62,000 nt of DNA from Diphasiastrum complanatum (GCA_029204225.1 CM055100.1:49461083-49523082), one strand, 5' to 3'. Positions 10,161 to 20,791 are shown, numbered from the stretch's first letter. The notes: generated by a model from the sequence alone, not told the origin. Made by a program: numbers and translations.

Positions 10161-11445
10161 TTAATTCCTCTCACGTCTTAGCCTCTTTGCCAGCAACATA
10201 TCCTTTGGAAGTATAGTAACTCTCTTACAATGGACAACACACAAAAATGAGTCTTCAAACAAATTTGTCAAATACATGTCTGCCGCCTAGCCAAAGCAGC
10301 CTCGCCCATAATTCTGAGCCCAAGAGAGAATTTATCCATGATCTCCTTGATGGTCCGGACAAATGGAGCTCTCGGTATGAGGAATGCGATGGATTTATGG
10401 TATTTTTGAATCTCCTTATACCAGTTCGGAATACGACTCTTTCTTCGACGGCGTGGTTGTGGAGGCTGCATCCTTCTGAGGACCTTGCCTTGTCAGGGTG
10501 GTGGCAGTGTGACTGCCCTTCTTCGTGTTGCTGGCTGGCTATGACCTGTCTCGTCTTGCGTGGGAGGGTCTTGCGGGAGGTCCTCCGGCACCTCTGGTGC
10601 TGACTGAGCTCGAGGCACCTGGGGAGCTTCTGGTTGCGGCTGTGGTTGAGGGATGGTCCGCGGAAGACGTCAAGGCTTCGAGTGACCTCTCTTTCGACAA
10701 ACAGCTTTAGATTTAGGCCGTGATGTGGGGGTGACATGCTCAGAAGCCTCCCCAACGGGTTCTGCGTGGGGTGTTTGGTCCGAGCCGATGAACAAGGACA
10801 TCATGGGTCCCATTACAGGCCCTTGCACATGTTCGAGTGATTGTGTCGGAGTGGAGTCCCCTGAAGCTGCTCCGACTCCTGCCGAACCAACCACAAAGCC
10901 ATCAAGAGGCATCTGTTCTTGAGGACCATGATCATCAAAGATCCCAAGGAAATCATTGGGAATCAGCCCAGAAGCAGCTACCTCACCGTCCAAAAAAGCC
11001 TGAGTGGCGTCGCGTTGGCTCTTTGTTGGAGAGGGGCTTCCCAGCACTGACCTCACACCAAAATCATGTAGAAGGACATCCTCTGCTGCTTTTGCCATAT
11101 GCTGCTCATCTAGAGGTGGTTGTTGTTGCCCCTGCTCATCCATAGCCACTTGCTGCTGCCCATGCTCTTTCATTCCACTTCTTGTTGCCCCTGCTCTTGC
11201 CCCTGCAACCCCTGCTCCTGCCCCTACTGCTGCTCACAATCCATGGGAACTTCCCCAGGATCATCCATTGTTGTCCGCTCATCCTGATTCTGGTCCATTT
11301 CTCCCGCCACTGGTTCAATATTGTTACTTCTGCTCCTACTCCCACTCGAGCGCTTTTCCCGTGCTTCTATTGCTTCTAAAGCGACTTGGTGCAATAATGT
11401 TGTTTCCCTCGGATTCCTCCTTGCTGTTTGTTTCGTACATGCCAT
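10161..11445 (-). pseudogene. Histone H3-like gene with a long inserted linker (unit H), decayed
   Basis: The ATG at 11445 gives MACTKQTARRNPRE; canonical H3 begins M-A-R-T-K-Q-T-A-R-K. After Ser/Arg- and acidic-rich sequence there is a Gln/Gly repeat with a frameshift between 11224 and 11173. A linker frame (11173-10278) follows, rich in Gln, Pro, Ser and Glu, with TGA at 10670-10672 and 10493-10495, each one change from CGA. A basic patch, QPRRRRKSR, leads into the fold. Its blocks are WYKEIQKYHKS, PFVRTIKEI and FSLGLR (H3: EIRRYQKS, PFQRLVREI, FKTDLR). A small deletion shifts the frame near 10278. [18 protein letters not shown] and AKRLRRERN then end at TAA 10161-10163 (H3: YLVGLFED, AKRVTIMPKD, ARRIRGERA). 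Loop 1 shows no CENH3-type lengthening. The span is about 427 codons against 136 in H3. Such a protein could enter nucleosomes or bind H3-tail readers; that is inference. Confidence 0.88.
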
Positions 11446-11605
11446 AAACTAGGTCGCCATGCAGATATAATAGAGTACTAATGTATAGGAATTGCAATAA
11501 TGACACTAATTTGCACTTGTGTGAGCATAGAAGGATGATATCAACCTATGAAAAACAAAGGAAGCTCTGTGACACTAGGGATGAAATGGCGAAATGAGGA
11601 CCCAC

Positions 11606-11661
11606 ACACCCTTATATAGTGTGCCTTTCCAATACACCCTTATATAGTGTGCCTTTCCAAT
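11606..11661 (-). promoter_or_regulatory. Tandemly duplicated TATA promoter segment of the H3-like gene
   Basis: A 28-bp unit occurs twice in tandem (11606-11633 and 11634-11661). On the minus strand each holds TATATAAG (complement 11611-11618 and 11639-11646), 166 and 194 bp before the ATG at 11445. The second unit H copy has this segment once (TATA at complement 60344-60351), so the duplication arose in this copy. Confidence 0.7.
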
Positions 11662-11736
11662 TATAGCACACATTTCAAAAAGATCTCTGGATTGTTGAAA
11701 AATAATAAAGTAAAAACTATATACACAATGAAAAAC

Positions 11737-12218
11737 TTCCCTGTTGTTCTGCTGTCAGAGCTGCAGGCTGCAGGCTGCAGGCTGACTGTATCACTGATGA
11801 TTGTTTTTTACTAATTTGTAGAACCTTGAACATAATATAACACCAGAAACTATAAGAGAATGCACATAACCATTCTTGCTTGGATTTGTTCTGGGTATGA
11901 CAGATGAACGACCTATGCTTCGTTGGTTGTCTTGCCAAAACTATCCTAAGTAGAAATCATAAAGGCCTGCGCTATCTGATCTGAATGTGTCCATACTGAT
12001 CTGTTTTCTCACAGCTCTATTTTCTGAGGCCTCCGATTCTGCTAAAGAGAAAAAATTGTGAAGTTGATGTAGGTCCGCGCCTACTCAATCTCCAAATTGC
12101 TCCACGGCTACTGAAGAGCACTCCCCACCTATTCATCGTTGCTTGATTTTTGGTTGCCTTGATCAGTATTCACTGCTAAAATCCGATTACAACGGTGCTT
12201 TCTACTGACGCTCTACCT
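11737..12218. repeat. Left ~480-bp direct repeat (LTR candidate)
   Basis: Matches 17619-18087 from TTCCCTGTT to CTCTACCT at high identity. This copy has CTGCAGG three times in a row (about 11761-11782) where the right copy has a single degenerate CTGCAAG. The repeats bracket a gypsy-like gag/protease remnant, as LTRs would, but their ends are not TG...CA and I see no clean target duplication. TGGGCTCGAATTG from about 12218 could be a primer site. They could instead be two copies of another repeat. Confidence 0.65.
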
Positions 12219-12869
12219 GGGCTCGAATTGTATACATTGACCCTGCTGCCTCTTAGAACTAATCTCGGGCGTCCCACCTCTTAGCACTGATCTCGGGCAC
12301 TCCACTACAATGACCCGGAATGTAGCAGAGCAGTATGACAATCTCCCTGAGCGCAATGTAGCAGAACCCAACCTGGAGCGGAAGGATAAATATGTGCTCA
12401 TGACTTGGGGGCTTCAAATCGGCAAACCGATTTTCCTCTAAACAAGGTATATTTCTAGCAATTTTTTTATGTGGTTTTGCTAGTCCACTCATTTGCGATT
12501 TCTGAGCTATGAGGCTTGACTTTATGGCTTACGTGTTGTTAGTATTGCTAGTAAGGCATAACTTGGATTTGTCTTGACTCTATTCTTACTTCACAGGCAT
12601 TGAACAGTTTAAATTTGAGACCCGAGACATGGAGAGGGGGACCGATCACAAATATAGGAACCACATATGTAGTGAATCCTCACCCCATACAAGCTATTGA
12701 ACCTCACCTAGGCCGGATGACACAGACACAAGATGTTAGACGACATGATCAAGGAATCCCAGAGACAGTACTAGAGTGAGGGTATGAGAGTGCCGGTTCC
12801 AATACAGAATTGGACGATATGCGAGCAATGCTGAAGGGATACATGGACGTGATGAGTGAGAACATCCAC
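12219..12869 (+). other. Leader-like region without a supported gene
   Basis: Follows the left direct repeat. It contains a short duplication (TCTTAGaACTaATCTCGGGC, about 12251-12300). From about 12600 it may include decayed gag N-terminus, but no convincing frame is visible. Confidence 0.4.
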
Positions 12870-14110
12870 ACGCTAGCAACCGATTGAATTTTTTGAAATG
12901 GCAACTAAATATGATAGTTCAAAGACACCCTGTAGATGGCCCTAACCCATTAGTGTGCCGCCATTGTAAAGGAAATCACCTAAACTGAAATTGTCCAAAC
13001 TTGATCTGCGGGTACTACAAGAAGCCAGGGCATTTGGAGGATAGATGTTGGACTCATAAAGAGGCTCTAAATACAGCCGATAGAATGCCAGGCCCCGTGA
13101 ACCATAGGCTCCAAGACATAGCTGGACCATCAAGGGGCCCTCAATTTCTACAACATGGGCCCAAAATTGATCCACAGGACAAGGGGAAAGCACGGTTAGA
13201 GGATGATAGAGCACCCGTAAACTTCATTGAGTTAGAAACAATGGACCAGACCACACTGAAGAAGGAAGTCTTAGTAGTGACGAGAAGTAACCTCCGAAGT
13301 GAGACCCCCAAAACTACACCCCTACAGGTAGACAAGCCAACAGCTAGTGACCAAGGGTTGATCAAGCCAGGGATAGAAGCTGCAGCACCTAGGGAACGGG
13401 GGGAGGTGAACACCTTGGAAGGGAGACGGCACCCCATAATCTTAGGGCCGAAAAAGACTGGGAAAGGAAAAATCGGAATGGGGGGCAAAGAGAGCAAGGG
13501 ATACAACACGCAAAATTCGTAGAAATCTTGATGTGAGCTTGAGAACAGGAAAAATTGATCTAACACAGGCATTGGAGGATATGAAGCTAGAAATAGGACT
13601 GTGGCAATTGGTCCAACTGTCACCCACCATTAAGCGCACCATCCGACGCATGATCAGACCTAGACCGTTGGAACCCCCTACAATCGGACACATCAAAGCA
13701 GAAATCCTAGACCATTATTGTCCTAAGGTAGATGTACTGATTGATGGCCTAGTTGTGAAAGGAGCCATAGTCGATGTAGGATCTGCCGTAAATATTATTA
13801 GCCTAGAGCTCGTTGACAGATTGGGATTCACACTAGAACCAGCCATGTTGACCACCCTCAAACTGGCCAACAATTCCATGATAAAACCAGAAGGAGAACT
13901 TAAGAGTGTACCAATCACTGTAGCCGACAGAACCATCCAGGTAGATTTCTACGTGATGCGAATGATGTCGGAAATCGGGGGTATTCTATGTTGTTAGGTC
14001 GACCATGGCTCAGACTGAGCAATTGTATCGTAGACATCCCAGCAGGAGTACTTTGGACAGGGCCATGAACGCATCGTAGTAGATGGGTACCCAAAAGCCC
14101 CCCAGTCAGA
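12870..14110 (+). pseudogene. Gypsy-like gag (zinc knuckles) and aspartic protease remnant
   Basis: Two cysteine motifs occur at about 12955-13060: CRHCKGNHLN-stop-NC (TGA at a probable Trp) and CGYYKKPGHLEDRC. After a Pro/Lys-rich spacer, 13533-13997 encodes ALEDMKLEIGLWQL and then protease sequence with VDVGSAVNIISLELVDRLG (D-V-G-S active-site block). A frameshift near 13990 leads into MLLGRPWLRLSNCIVDIP, the usual end of plant Ty3-gypsy protease. No reverse transcriptase or integrase follows before the right direct repeat, so the copy is non-autonomous or deleted. Confidence 0.75.
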
Positions 14111-15360
14111 AAGAGCCCCCATACTCGAATCGGAATGGGAAGAGAGATCTAGTAGCGGGGACGACTCCGAGTCCACTACCAGTGAAGACGAACCAGACTT
14201 TAGATCAGTACTAGGGGTAGAAGATGGATCTCTCAGAGAGTGGTACGAGGTCATTTCCCTTGGAACCAAGACGAACCACTAGCACTACACTCATAAGGAA
14301 ACTAGTCAAGACCCGATTACCACTAAGAAGGGCTATGACGGCTAAGTTTCAAGCGCAGAATTTTACAAAGGGATTAGTTGTGGGCAAGAGGCCAGAGGCT
14401 ACAAGCATACAGATCCATGAACAGAGGGGTGGATTAGATCTCTATGTAGTTATGGGCTAACCAACCGTGAAATTTCAAATAGCAAGATTAAAGATTCACA
14501 GATCGAAAAGCTTAAATGGACTCCTCAAGATAGACAAGGCAAGACCAACAACAAGAGACCCCCGCGACACTCAATAAGAACACTCATCCCCAAGAGGACT
14601 AGGACGAGAGTACTAATGGTAACCAAGAAAGAGTTACGACAGACCCACCTAGAAAGGAGTGGATGGAAGAGTGCAGCCGACAGGTGAATCTTGGGAGACC
14701 CGCTGAGTCTGAGGAGGAAAGGTCTTTCGCATCCAGTAATCAGCCTAAGCATATCATGCCTCCTGACGAGAACAATGAGAGTGACTTAGACCATTCAGAA
14801 GTACATGACATAGTATGGACAGCCCCTGTATGTTACCCCCCTAATTCTAGATCCATAGGCTGCTGTGTAACAAAACTAGAAAACGACAAGAATCATGAAC
14901 CCCCACCTAAGGAATTTGACCAATAATCATTTGATATACAATTTTTATTCGTCTACCAAGAAGAGACAATAGATGACCACATGGTGGTAAATGTTGATAC
15001 TTTCATCCATGATGGTACTGGAGCACCAGATGACCCATTTCTTTGAGGGCAAGACATACCTGGCTATATCTCTAAAGTCGATATCGGGGATAGAGGCCGT
15101 GAATCAGAAGTCAGAGATCGAAGGTAAAAGATAACATATCTCCGACCATTGATAGGACCGATGATAATGAACCATTTGATATAGGAAGGATGTTCGATGG
15201 TGTACGTGCAGATCCTCCATTTCTACCATGGAATCCAGATGTATATCAGAATTACCTACACCAACTAGAAGAGTTGCACTCTTTGGCCCCTAGCCCTATA
15301 CATCATGGTAGACCTACCACAGAAGATGAATACCCAAATAACAAAATCGATGTTGGATAG
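14111..15360 (+). pseudogene. Gypsy-like post-protease linker remnant
   Basis: Broken frames (14224-14460, 14663-14926) and a stretch near 15175-15300 reading FDGVRADPPFLPWNPDVYQNYL continue the acidic linker seen after gypsy protease. No RT motif (YxDD) was found. Confidence 0.45.
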
Positions 15361-16225
15361 ATGACACGATGACAAACTATACCCTTATCCTTGATTTTAC
15401 CTATGGGATAAGCGAAAATAAGGAATTTTATGTTTTATTTTCATTTGTTCATTTTTTTGCTTTGCTTATCTTGTTGTTTGGTGAATTTCTTCCTGTCTAT
15501 ATGTAAAGTCAAAAACATTTGCACCCACCACCATTGCACCTACATCATATAGTCATGGTGTGATTGAACCAATTGATTGCAAGGTTGAATGAATGCATCC
15601 ATATCCATGCAGTCTGCATATACTCTAAGCTGCATAGGGCATTGTGCATTATTGTAATGGGCATACGTTTGATTGACATAGAAGCACATGGGGGGGTTAG
15701 AGAGACTCCATTGCCCAATGGATAAAGCACTGGAAAAAAAAATCATTTTTATGCACTTTGGATTCAAGCTAGGAACATCTCATTTAGATCGACGGTGTTT
15801 ACAAGAGCAAATCTAGTCTTCGATCTGTGAAACCTTTTTGAAGCTGCAACGCACATGCACACTGCACTCACGCAATATTAGACACAACACTAGTAACCTG
15901 CATCCATGTTAAATCACTCTGCATTTGCATATCCCTCCATGCATGGGTCTGAGCTGGGCATGCCTTGAATATGAAGGGTGGGAGCATTTGCCATTTAGGT
16001 CACGGGTGGGTTGATGCAAGTATGAAGGCACCAAATTATTTGAAGATGTTGCAGTGAAGACCAACCAGTTGCAGATGGATTCTAAAGGCTCAACCAATGG
16101 CCTTTGGAAAGAGAGCAACTCAAGACACCATCCTTGTGGTTAGCATCACCCAGCAAGGGTGCTGAGCCCACTGTAGTTGATTCACCACCAAGAGCGTTCT
16201 GAGTTCGTTCGTGTGGGGACCACAC
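15361..16225. other. No supported gene
   Basis: Apart from the tRNA-like stretch at 15701-15782, I see only short shadow frames here. Confidence 0.5.
15701..15782 (+). repeat. tRNA-Arg-like sequence, possible SINE head
   Basis: GACTCCATTGCCCAATGGATAAAGCAC resembles the 5' half and A box of plant tRNA-Arg (TGGCCTAATGGATAAGGC). GGATTCAAGCT about 45 bp later resembles a degenerate B box. The anticodon arm does not fold properly and the 3' acceptor is absent, so it is not a working tRNA. Confidence 0.3.
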
Positions 16226-16243
16226 TCCCCAGTGAAGTCGCCA
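16226..16243 (-). promoter_or_regulatory. Gypsy-type primer binding site, minus strand
   Basis: On the minus strand TGGCGACTTCACTGGGGA resembles primer sites of plant Ty3-gypsy elements. It follows the CA end of a putative minus-strand LTR whose edge is TG at 16245 on the plus strand. Confidence 0.4.
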
Positions 16244-16244
16244 A

Positions 16245-17618
16245 TGTTAGCTGATATTTTCGCACGAAAAATCGGACTATTTTTAGAGCAATTTTCACAA
16301 TTTTGTATAAAATCGGCATGTAAAACCCGACTATTAATGGTAAAATCGGCATACAGTTGCCCATAGATAGGGGTCCTAGCCCGTCCAAAATGTGGCTAGA
16401 GCAAATTTTGAGGCCTTAGAAATGGCCCATAGAATAGTTTACGGCCTTGGAATTGGCCCGATTATACTAGCCGGCATGGCCGAGCAAATTTTCAATGTAC
16501 TCTGTTACTTTTATTAATGAAAAATTACCTACTGGGAACCGGTTGTCTTGAAGAATCCCCAAGTCATGAGTACTCGCCAGTAACGATACACGAAAACCCG
16601 ACAAAGAGAAAAATCAACTCTCAACAAACGGTCGGAAATTGTGGGACAAGGTCAAGGAAATTGCAGGAAAAATATTGGCAAATTCCAGTGCAAGTCGAAG
16701 CGGCACCCCGGCAAACAAATCACCTCGACAACTTAAGCCATGGGCCATAGACACGCAAATGGAAAATACAAGTGGAGGCCAAAAAGTGCATAACAAAAAA
16801 TATCCTACCTAAAAGTGGTAGGGGTTGACCACAAATAGCAAAGAGGACTATCCAATTAAGAAAGACAAGCAAGTAAAGTACTTGCCATTTACACCACCAA
16901 CAAGTGCAAAAGAGAAAAGTGGCTCACACAAGTGGTACCCAAGTACCAGTGACCCAAAACATCTTTTCAAAGCAAATGGGGTACCACGTCAAGTCCAATC
17001 CCGATTTAAAGACCTTGTAGAAAGCGAGATGCATGGCATAAAGGGGTTGAAAAATGAAAACTTGGCATTGCGAAAGGAAAGCTTGGAGGGATGCGCATAA
17101 AGAGGAGAGGCCTCTTTTGGCATTCAGGGGAGAGAGTGAAAAAATGTGAAAGGGTGAAGGAGTGAAGATTTTGCTTTGTATGTTACGTGAGAGAATTCTT
17201 GTGAGAAGATGAGAAGAGGTATGATGGGAGGAAGAGGTTCTTTAGTATTGCGCCAACGATGTTGAATGAGTGGGGTGTCTGTGCGAGCGTGAGAATGCAA
17301 AAAGAGTGGTAGCTTGAGTTAGAGTGTATACAGGAATGCGGTTAGAGCGTTAGAACGTTATGATTGTGAGAAACGAAGGGGAGCTATGAATCTTTAAGAG
17401 GGAGTATGGACCCTGCTATGCATCGCTTTTTTTTCTCTTCCTATCTCCCCACCTCCAGATTATCAATGAGATGGAAGCACGCTGATGGACCGTCGTCACT
17501 ACTACTATCTGCATCGCGTTCTACTGAGCATAACGCTGTGTTACAGCTGTCTACAGCTACCAGTTCTTTCTTGGCGTGTAACAGATTTACGTTGTGAGCA
17601 GGAAAGGATCTGGTCGAG
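16245..17618 (-). repeat. Putative minus-strand LTR remnant and unassigned sequence
   Basis: From TGTTAGCTGATATT at 16245, repeated AAAATCGGCAT/AAAATCGGAC motifs run to about 16350. The far end of the LTR cannot be fixed. The rest, to 17618, holds only short frames I do not support. Confidence 0.3.
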
Positions 17619-18087
17619 TTCCCTGTTCTGCTGTCAGAGCTGCAAGCTGACTGTATCACTGATGATTGTTTTTTTTACAAATTTATAGAATCTTGAACAT
17701 AATATAACACCAGAAACTATAAGAGAATGCACATAACCATTCTTGCTTGGATTTGTTCCGGGTATGACAGATGAACGACCTATGCTTCGTTGGCTATCTT
17801 GCCAAAAGTATCCTAAGTAGAAATCATAAAGGCCTGCGCTATCTGATCTGAATGTGTCCATACTGATCTGTTTTCTCACAGCTCTGTTTTTGGAGAGGCC
17901 TCCGATTCTGCTAAAGAGGAAAAATTGTGAAGTTGATGTAGGTCCGCGCCTACTCAATCTCCAAATTGCTCCATGGCTACTGAAGAGCGCTCCCCACCTA
18001 TTCATTGCTGCTTGATTTTTGGTTGCCTTGATCACTATTCACTGCTTAAATCTGATTACAACGGTGCTTTCTAATGACGCTCTACCT
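17619..18087. repeat. Right ~470-bp direct repeat (LTR candidate)
   Basis: Second copy of 11737-12218, about 13 bp shorter because CTGCAGG is not expanded. It ends at CTCTACCT and is followed directly by a 150-bp tandem repeat. Confidence 0.65.
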
Positions 18088-18387
18088 AAACAACAACAAA
18101 CACAAATGTAACAAAGCAAAACAAGTAAACTTTTGAATGTTGTCTATGGTGCTTACCTTTGTGTCCAATGCTCAACATTTTGCCAAGCCTTGGCTATGGT
18201 GAGAAGGTAAAGAGCTTTGGGTGTGACAAAAGAACATAAACAACAATAAACACAAATGTATCAAAGAAAAACAAATAAATTTTTGAATGTTGGCTATGGT
18301 GCTCACCTTTTTGTCCGATGCTCCACTTTTTCTCCAAGCCCTCGCTATGGTGAAAAGGTAGAGAGCTTGGCTGTGACAAAAAAGCAT
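18088..18387. repeat. 150-bp tandem duplication
   Basis: Two units at an offset of 150 bp (for example CACAAATGTA at 18101 and 18251). Each includes TTTTGAATGTTG, CTATGGTGC and GCTATGGTGAgAAGGTA. Moderately diverged; no coding content. Confidence 0.75.
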
Positions 18388-18547
18388 AAGAAGGACCAAG
18401 CATCATTAGAAGAGCCATAGAGAGCATCACCACTGCTAGGCGCAAAAATATCCTCCTCTTCGCGCTCAAAAATCGAAAATCGAAATGAAAAGAAACTGCG
18501 ACGCGCAAGCAATTTGGCTTCCGGTAATCAACGCTAGCCAAAAAATT

Positions 18548-19318
18548 ACAGAATTTTTTTTCTGCAATTCTTGCCGTGATGGCAAAAATTGCGGAAAATT
18601 TCCACAATTTTATATGCAATTTTGTCTGTAATTTTCCGCAATTTTCTCCGCATTTCTTTCACAATTTTGTTTGCAATTTTCCGCAATTTTGTCTACAATT
18701 TGCAACAATTTCCGCAATTTCTGCCATGTCTAATTATTGCGGAATTTTTTTCCGCAGTTTTGTCTGCGATTCCTACCACAACGGGAGAAATTGCGAAAAA
18801 CTTTTTTTTTTCCGCAGTTTTGTCTGCAATTTCTACCACGATGGGAAAAATTGTGGAAAACTTTCTACAGTTTTTTTTTGCAATTTCCGCCGCAGAAACG
18901 TATTCCACAATTTCTGCCATGGCCTAAAAATTGCAAAAATTTGTTTCCACAATTTTGTCTGCAATTATTACCACGACGAGAAAAATTGCTAAAAATTTTA
19001 TTCAATGTTTTCTGCAATTTCTGCCGCGAAAACATTTTTTGCAATTTCGGCCACAACCAAAAGATTGCGAAAAATCTTTTCTGCACTTTTTTCTGCAAAT
19101 TCTGTGATGACGACAAAAATTGCAGAAGTTTTTTGCAATTTTTTTCACAATTTCTGCCATGACGGTAGAAATTGCGGACGATTTTCTACAATTTCTGCCA
19201 TAACAATATAAATTGCGGCATTTTTTTCACAATTTTTTGGCTTTCCGCAATTTCGACCAAAACCAATTGCAAAAAAAAAAATTCGCAATTTTTTCCTCAA
19301 TTTTTGTCACCTTTTCTT
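18548..19318. repeat. Array of imperfect inverted repeats built on GCAATTT/AAATTGC
   Basis: Dozens of CAATTTnnGC-type words alternate with their complements, often across a short spacer such as TGCCATGACGG. CAATTTCTGCCatgacGGTAGAAATTG near 19150 folds on itself. Apparent frames on both strands are Phe/Asn/Cys-rich repeats caused by the motif and are not genes. Most likely a decayed palindromic satellite or foldback element. Confidence 0.65.
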
Positions 19319-19769
19319 GTAGTGATATGAGGGATTGTAATTACATGACCAGATTATCAAGAAGATCAACAAGCTGAAAACGATTATCATAAACAAACTT
19401 ATCTATATGAGAAAAGGAAAATAAAATAATCCATTTGTTCGGAGGGAATTTCACTGAATCATGCACACACACAAGGCTGCAAAAAAGCTTATATGGATGT
19501 TGGTTGAAATCTTTCCTATGCCAGGTGCAAAACTAGATTTAGAAATCATAGAGCCAAAGATAGATGATACAAAGAAGTGAATGGTCTCCTTTCATGTGGA
19601 TGAGCCAATATGTATTTCACATGTACAAAAATTTTTATACAAATATATTGAGATTTTATATATTCATGCATCTTCAATTTCGATTGTTAGGTTCTTATTT
19701 CAAGTGCTCAGTGAGTCAAAGCTAGTCCTCATGATCAAAGCTTGCTTAGGTAGTTTCTTCATAGCCTTG
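19319..19769. other. No supported gene
   Basis: AT-rich spacer between the inverted-repeat array and the isolated hairpin. I see no gene or named repeat in it. Confidence 0.5.
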
Positions 19770-19874
19770 GTCTGTATTGCCTTTACCTTGGCATGTTTGG
19801 ATTTGTTGCGGCAAAGGTTCACTCAGATCATTTTCAAACAAATCCAAACATGCCAAGGTAAAGACAATACAGAC
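19770..19874. ncRNA. Near-perfect 38-bp hairpin (miRNA-precursor-like or small foldback)
   Basis: Arm 19770-19807 and arm 19837-19874 are reverse complements with a single mismatch, separated by a 29-nt loop. Size and loop fit a plant MIRNA or inverted-repeat siRNA precursor. They also fit a very small MITE. No promoter, target or expression evidence is visible, so the RNA type is inference. Confidence 0.4.
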
Positions 19875-19932
19875 AAAAAATACAACCGATATCGGTTCAG
19901 CGCGTGAGAATGATTGCATTGGGAGGCACTTC

Positions 19933-20791
19933 TGTTGAAATTGTCACTTCTAACTTGGTTGATGTAATATATTAATCTTTAGATCTAGGTTCATATTGAG
20001 ATCTCACATGTGTGGAGCTTGTTCCCACGTATGAAAAGAAGTAGAAAATGTACTTGCATATAATTAGATTCATTTTAGATAAATCTACACAAGTGTGAAC
20101 TTGACTTTTGACTAGAAACTAAGAAAAAGTCATTTTGGTCAATTGCCTTGTAATTAGCTTGCACTTCCATGTGAATGAGTAAATGCTCCCACATGTACAG
20201 ATGTTGTTCACACATGTGGATCTGGATGTACTTGCTAAGATGTACATATTTTTCTAGATCCTATCTTATAAGAAAGATTCCTATTTTTGTGGAGACTAGC
20301 ATTTGGATTCTAGCTAGTAGGATAAGTCAACTTTGATCTATGAGTATATCTTGCTCCTATTGGTGGATCTACATGATCTAGCACTCCCCACATGTGTGAA
20401 GACCTACTGGACCAGTATACGGGTCATCCTTGTACTTGATCTATAAAGAGATCACCAATTCTATTGAAAAGTTGATGAGATATTTCCATTCTATGCAATT
20501 TACTTGAGATTGCCACATTAGAATTGTGATTTTATGCTTGGAATGCTATCATATGTTGTTGTACTCTTCTCTCTAGTCACAGTCCATTCAGTGACTATTT
20601 TCCACACGTGTGAGGCCGCCCTTGATAGATTTTTACTGTTACATTCATTGATCTTGCTAAATAGTTAGTGATTTGCTTCTAAATCAAGATCTAGTCAATA
20701 GAACTTGATGAATCCTTTGATTTGGCAATCAATACCTCTTGTAGATTGACTTTCTTCAATCAATCATTGTCCTAAATTCAAAAAATCAACA
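19933..20791 (+). repeat. copia-2 5' LTR
   Basis: About 859 bp from TGTTGAAATTGTCA to TCAACA, followed at once by a copia primer site. The same start occurs at 60844 (copia-3). It carries CACACGTGTG at 20603-20612 and CACATGTGTG-like variants. Confidence 0.8.

Larger units (their letters stand above)
5783..11732. mobile_element. Unit H: putative two-strand DNA transposon carrying a histone H3-like gene
   Basis: This stretch and 58852-60431 share two blocks. One is the N-terminal part of the + strand ORF1; the other is the 5' half of the minus-strand H3-like gene with its promoter. In the second copy the blocks are joined directly, as expected of an internal deletion derivative of one element. 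Right-hand homology ends at TATACACAATGAAA (about 11732 and 60431). The left end lies upstream of copia-1, outside the window. I did not identify terminal inverted repeats. That this is one transposable unit rather than a segmental duplication is inference. Confidence 0.6.

Noticed and set aside
10255-10755. 166-codon minus-strand frame and several plus-strand frames over 10247-11447
   Set aside because: Shadows of the H3-like gene; they lack family motifs, while the histone frame carries all H3 blocks.
10161-11445. Interpretation of the H3-like gene as CENH3
   Set aside because: The loop 1 region is not lengthened as in CENH3, and the tail has the ARTKQTAR-type start of canonical H3, which CENH3 lacks.
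15701-15782. Functional tRNA gene
   Set aside because: The anticodon arm is not foldable and the 3' acceptor strand is missing.
18576-19211. Phe/Asn/Cys-rich frames on both strands
   Set aside because: Caused by the repeated GCAATTT/AAATTGC motif; the translations simply repeat it.
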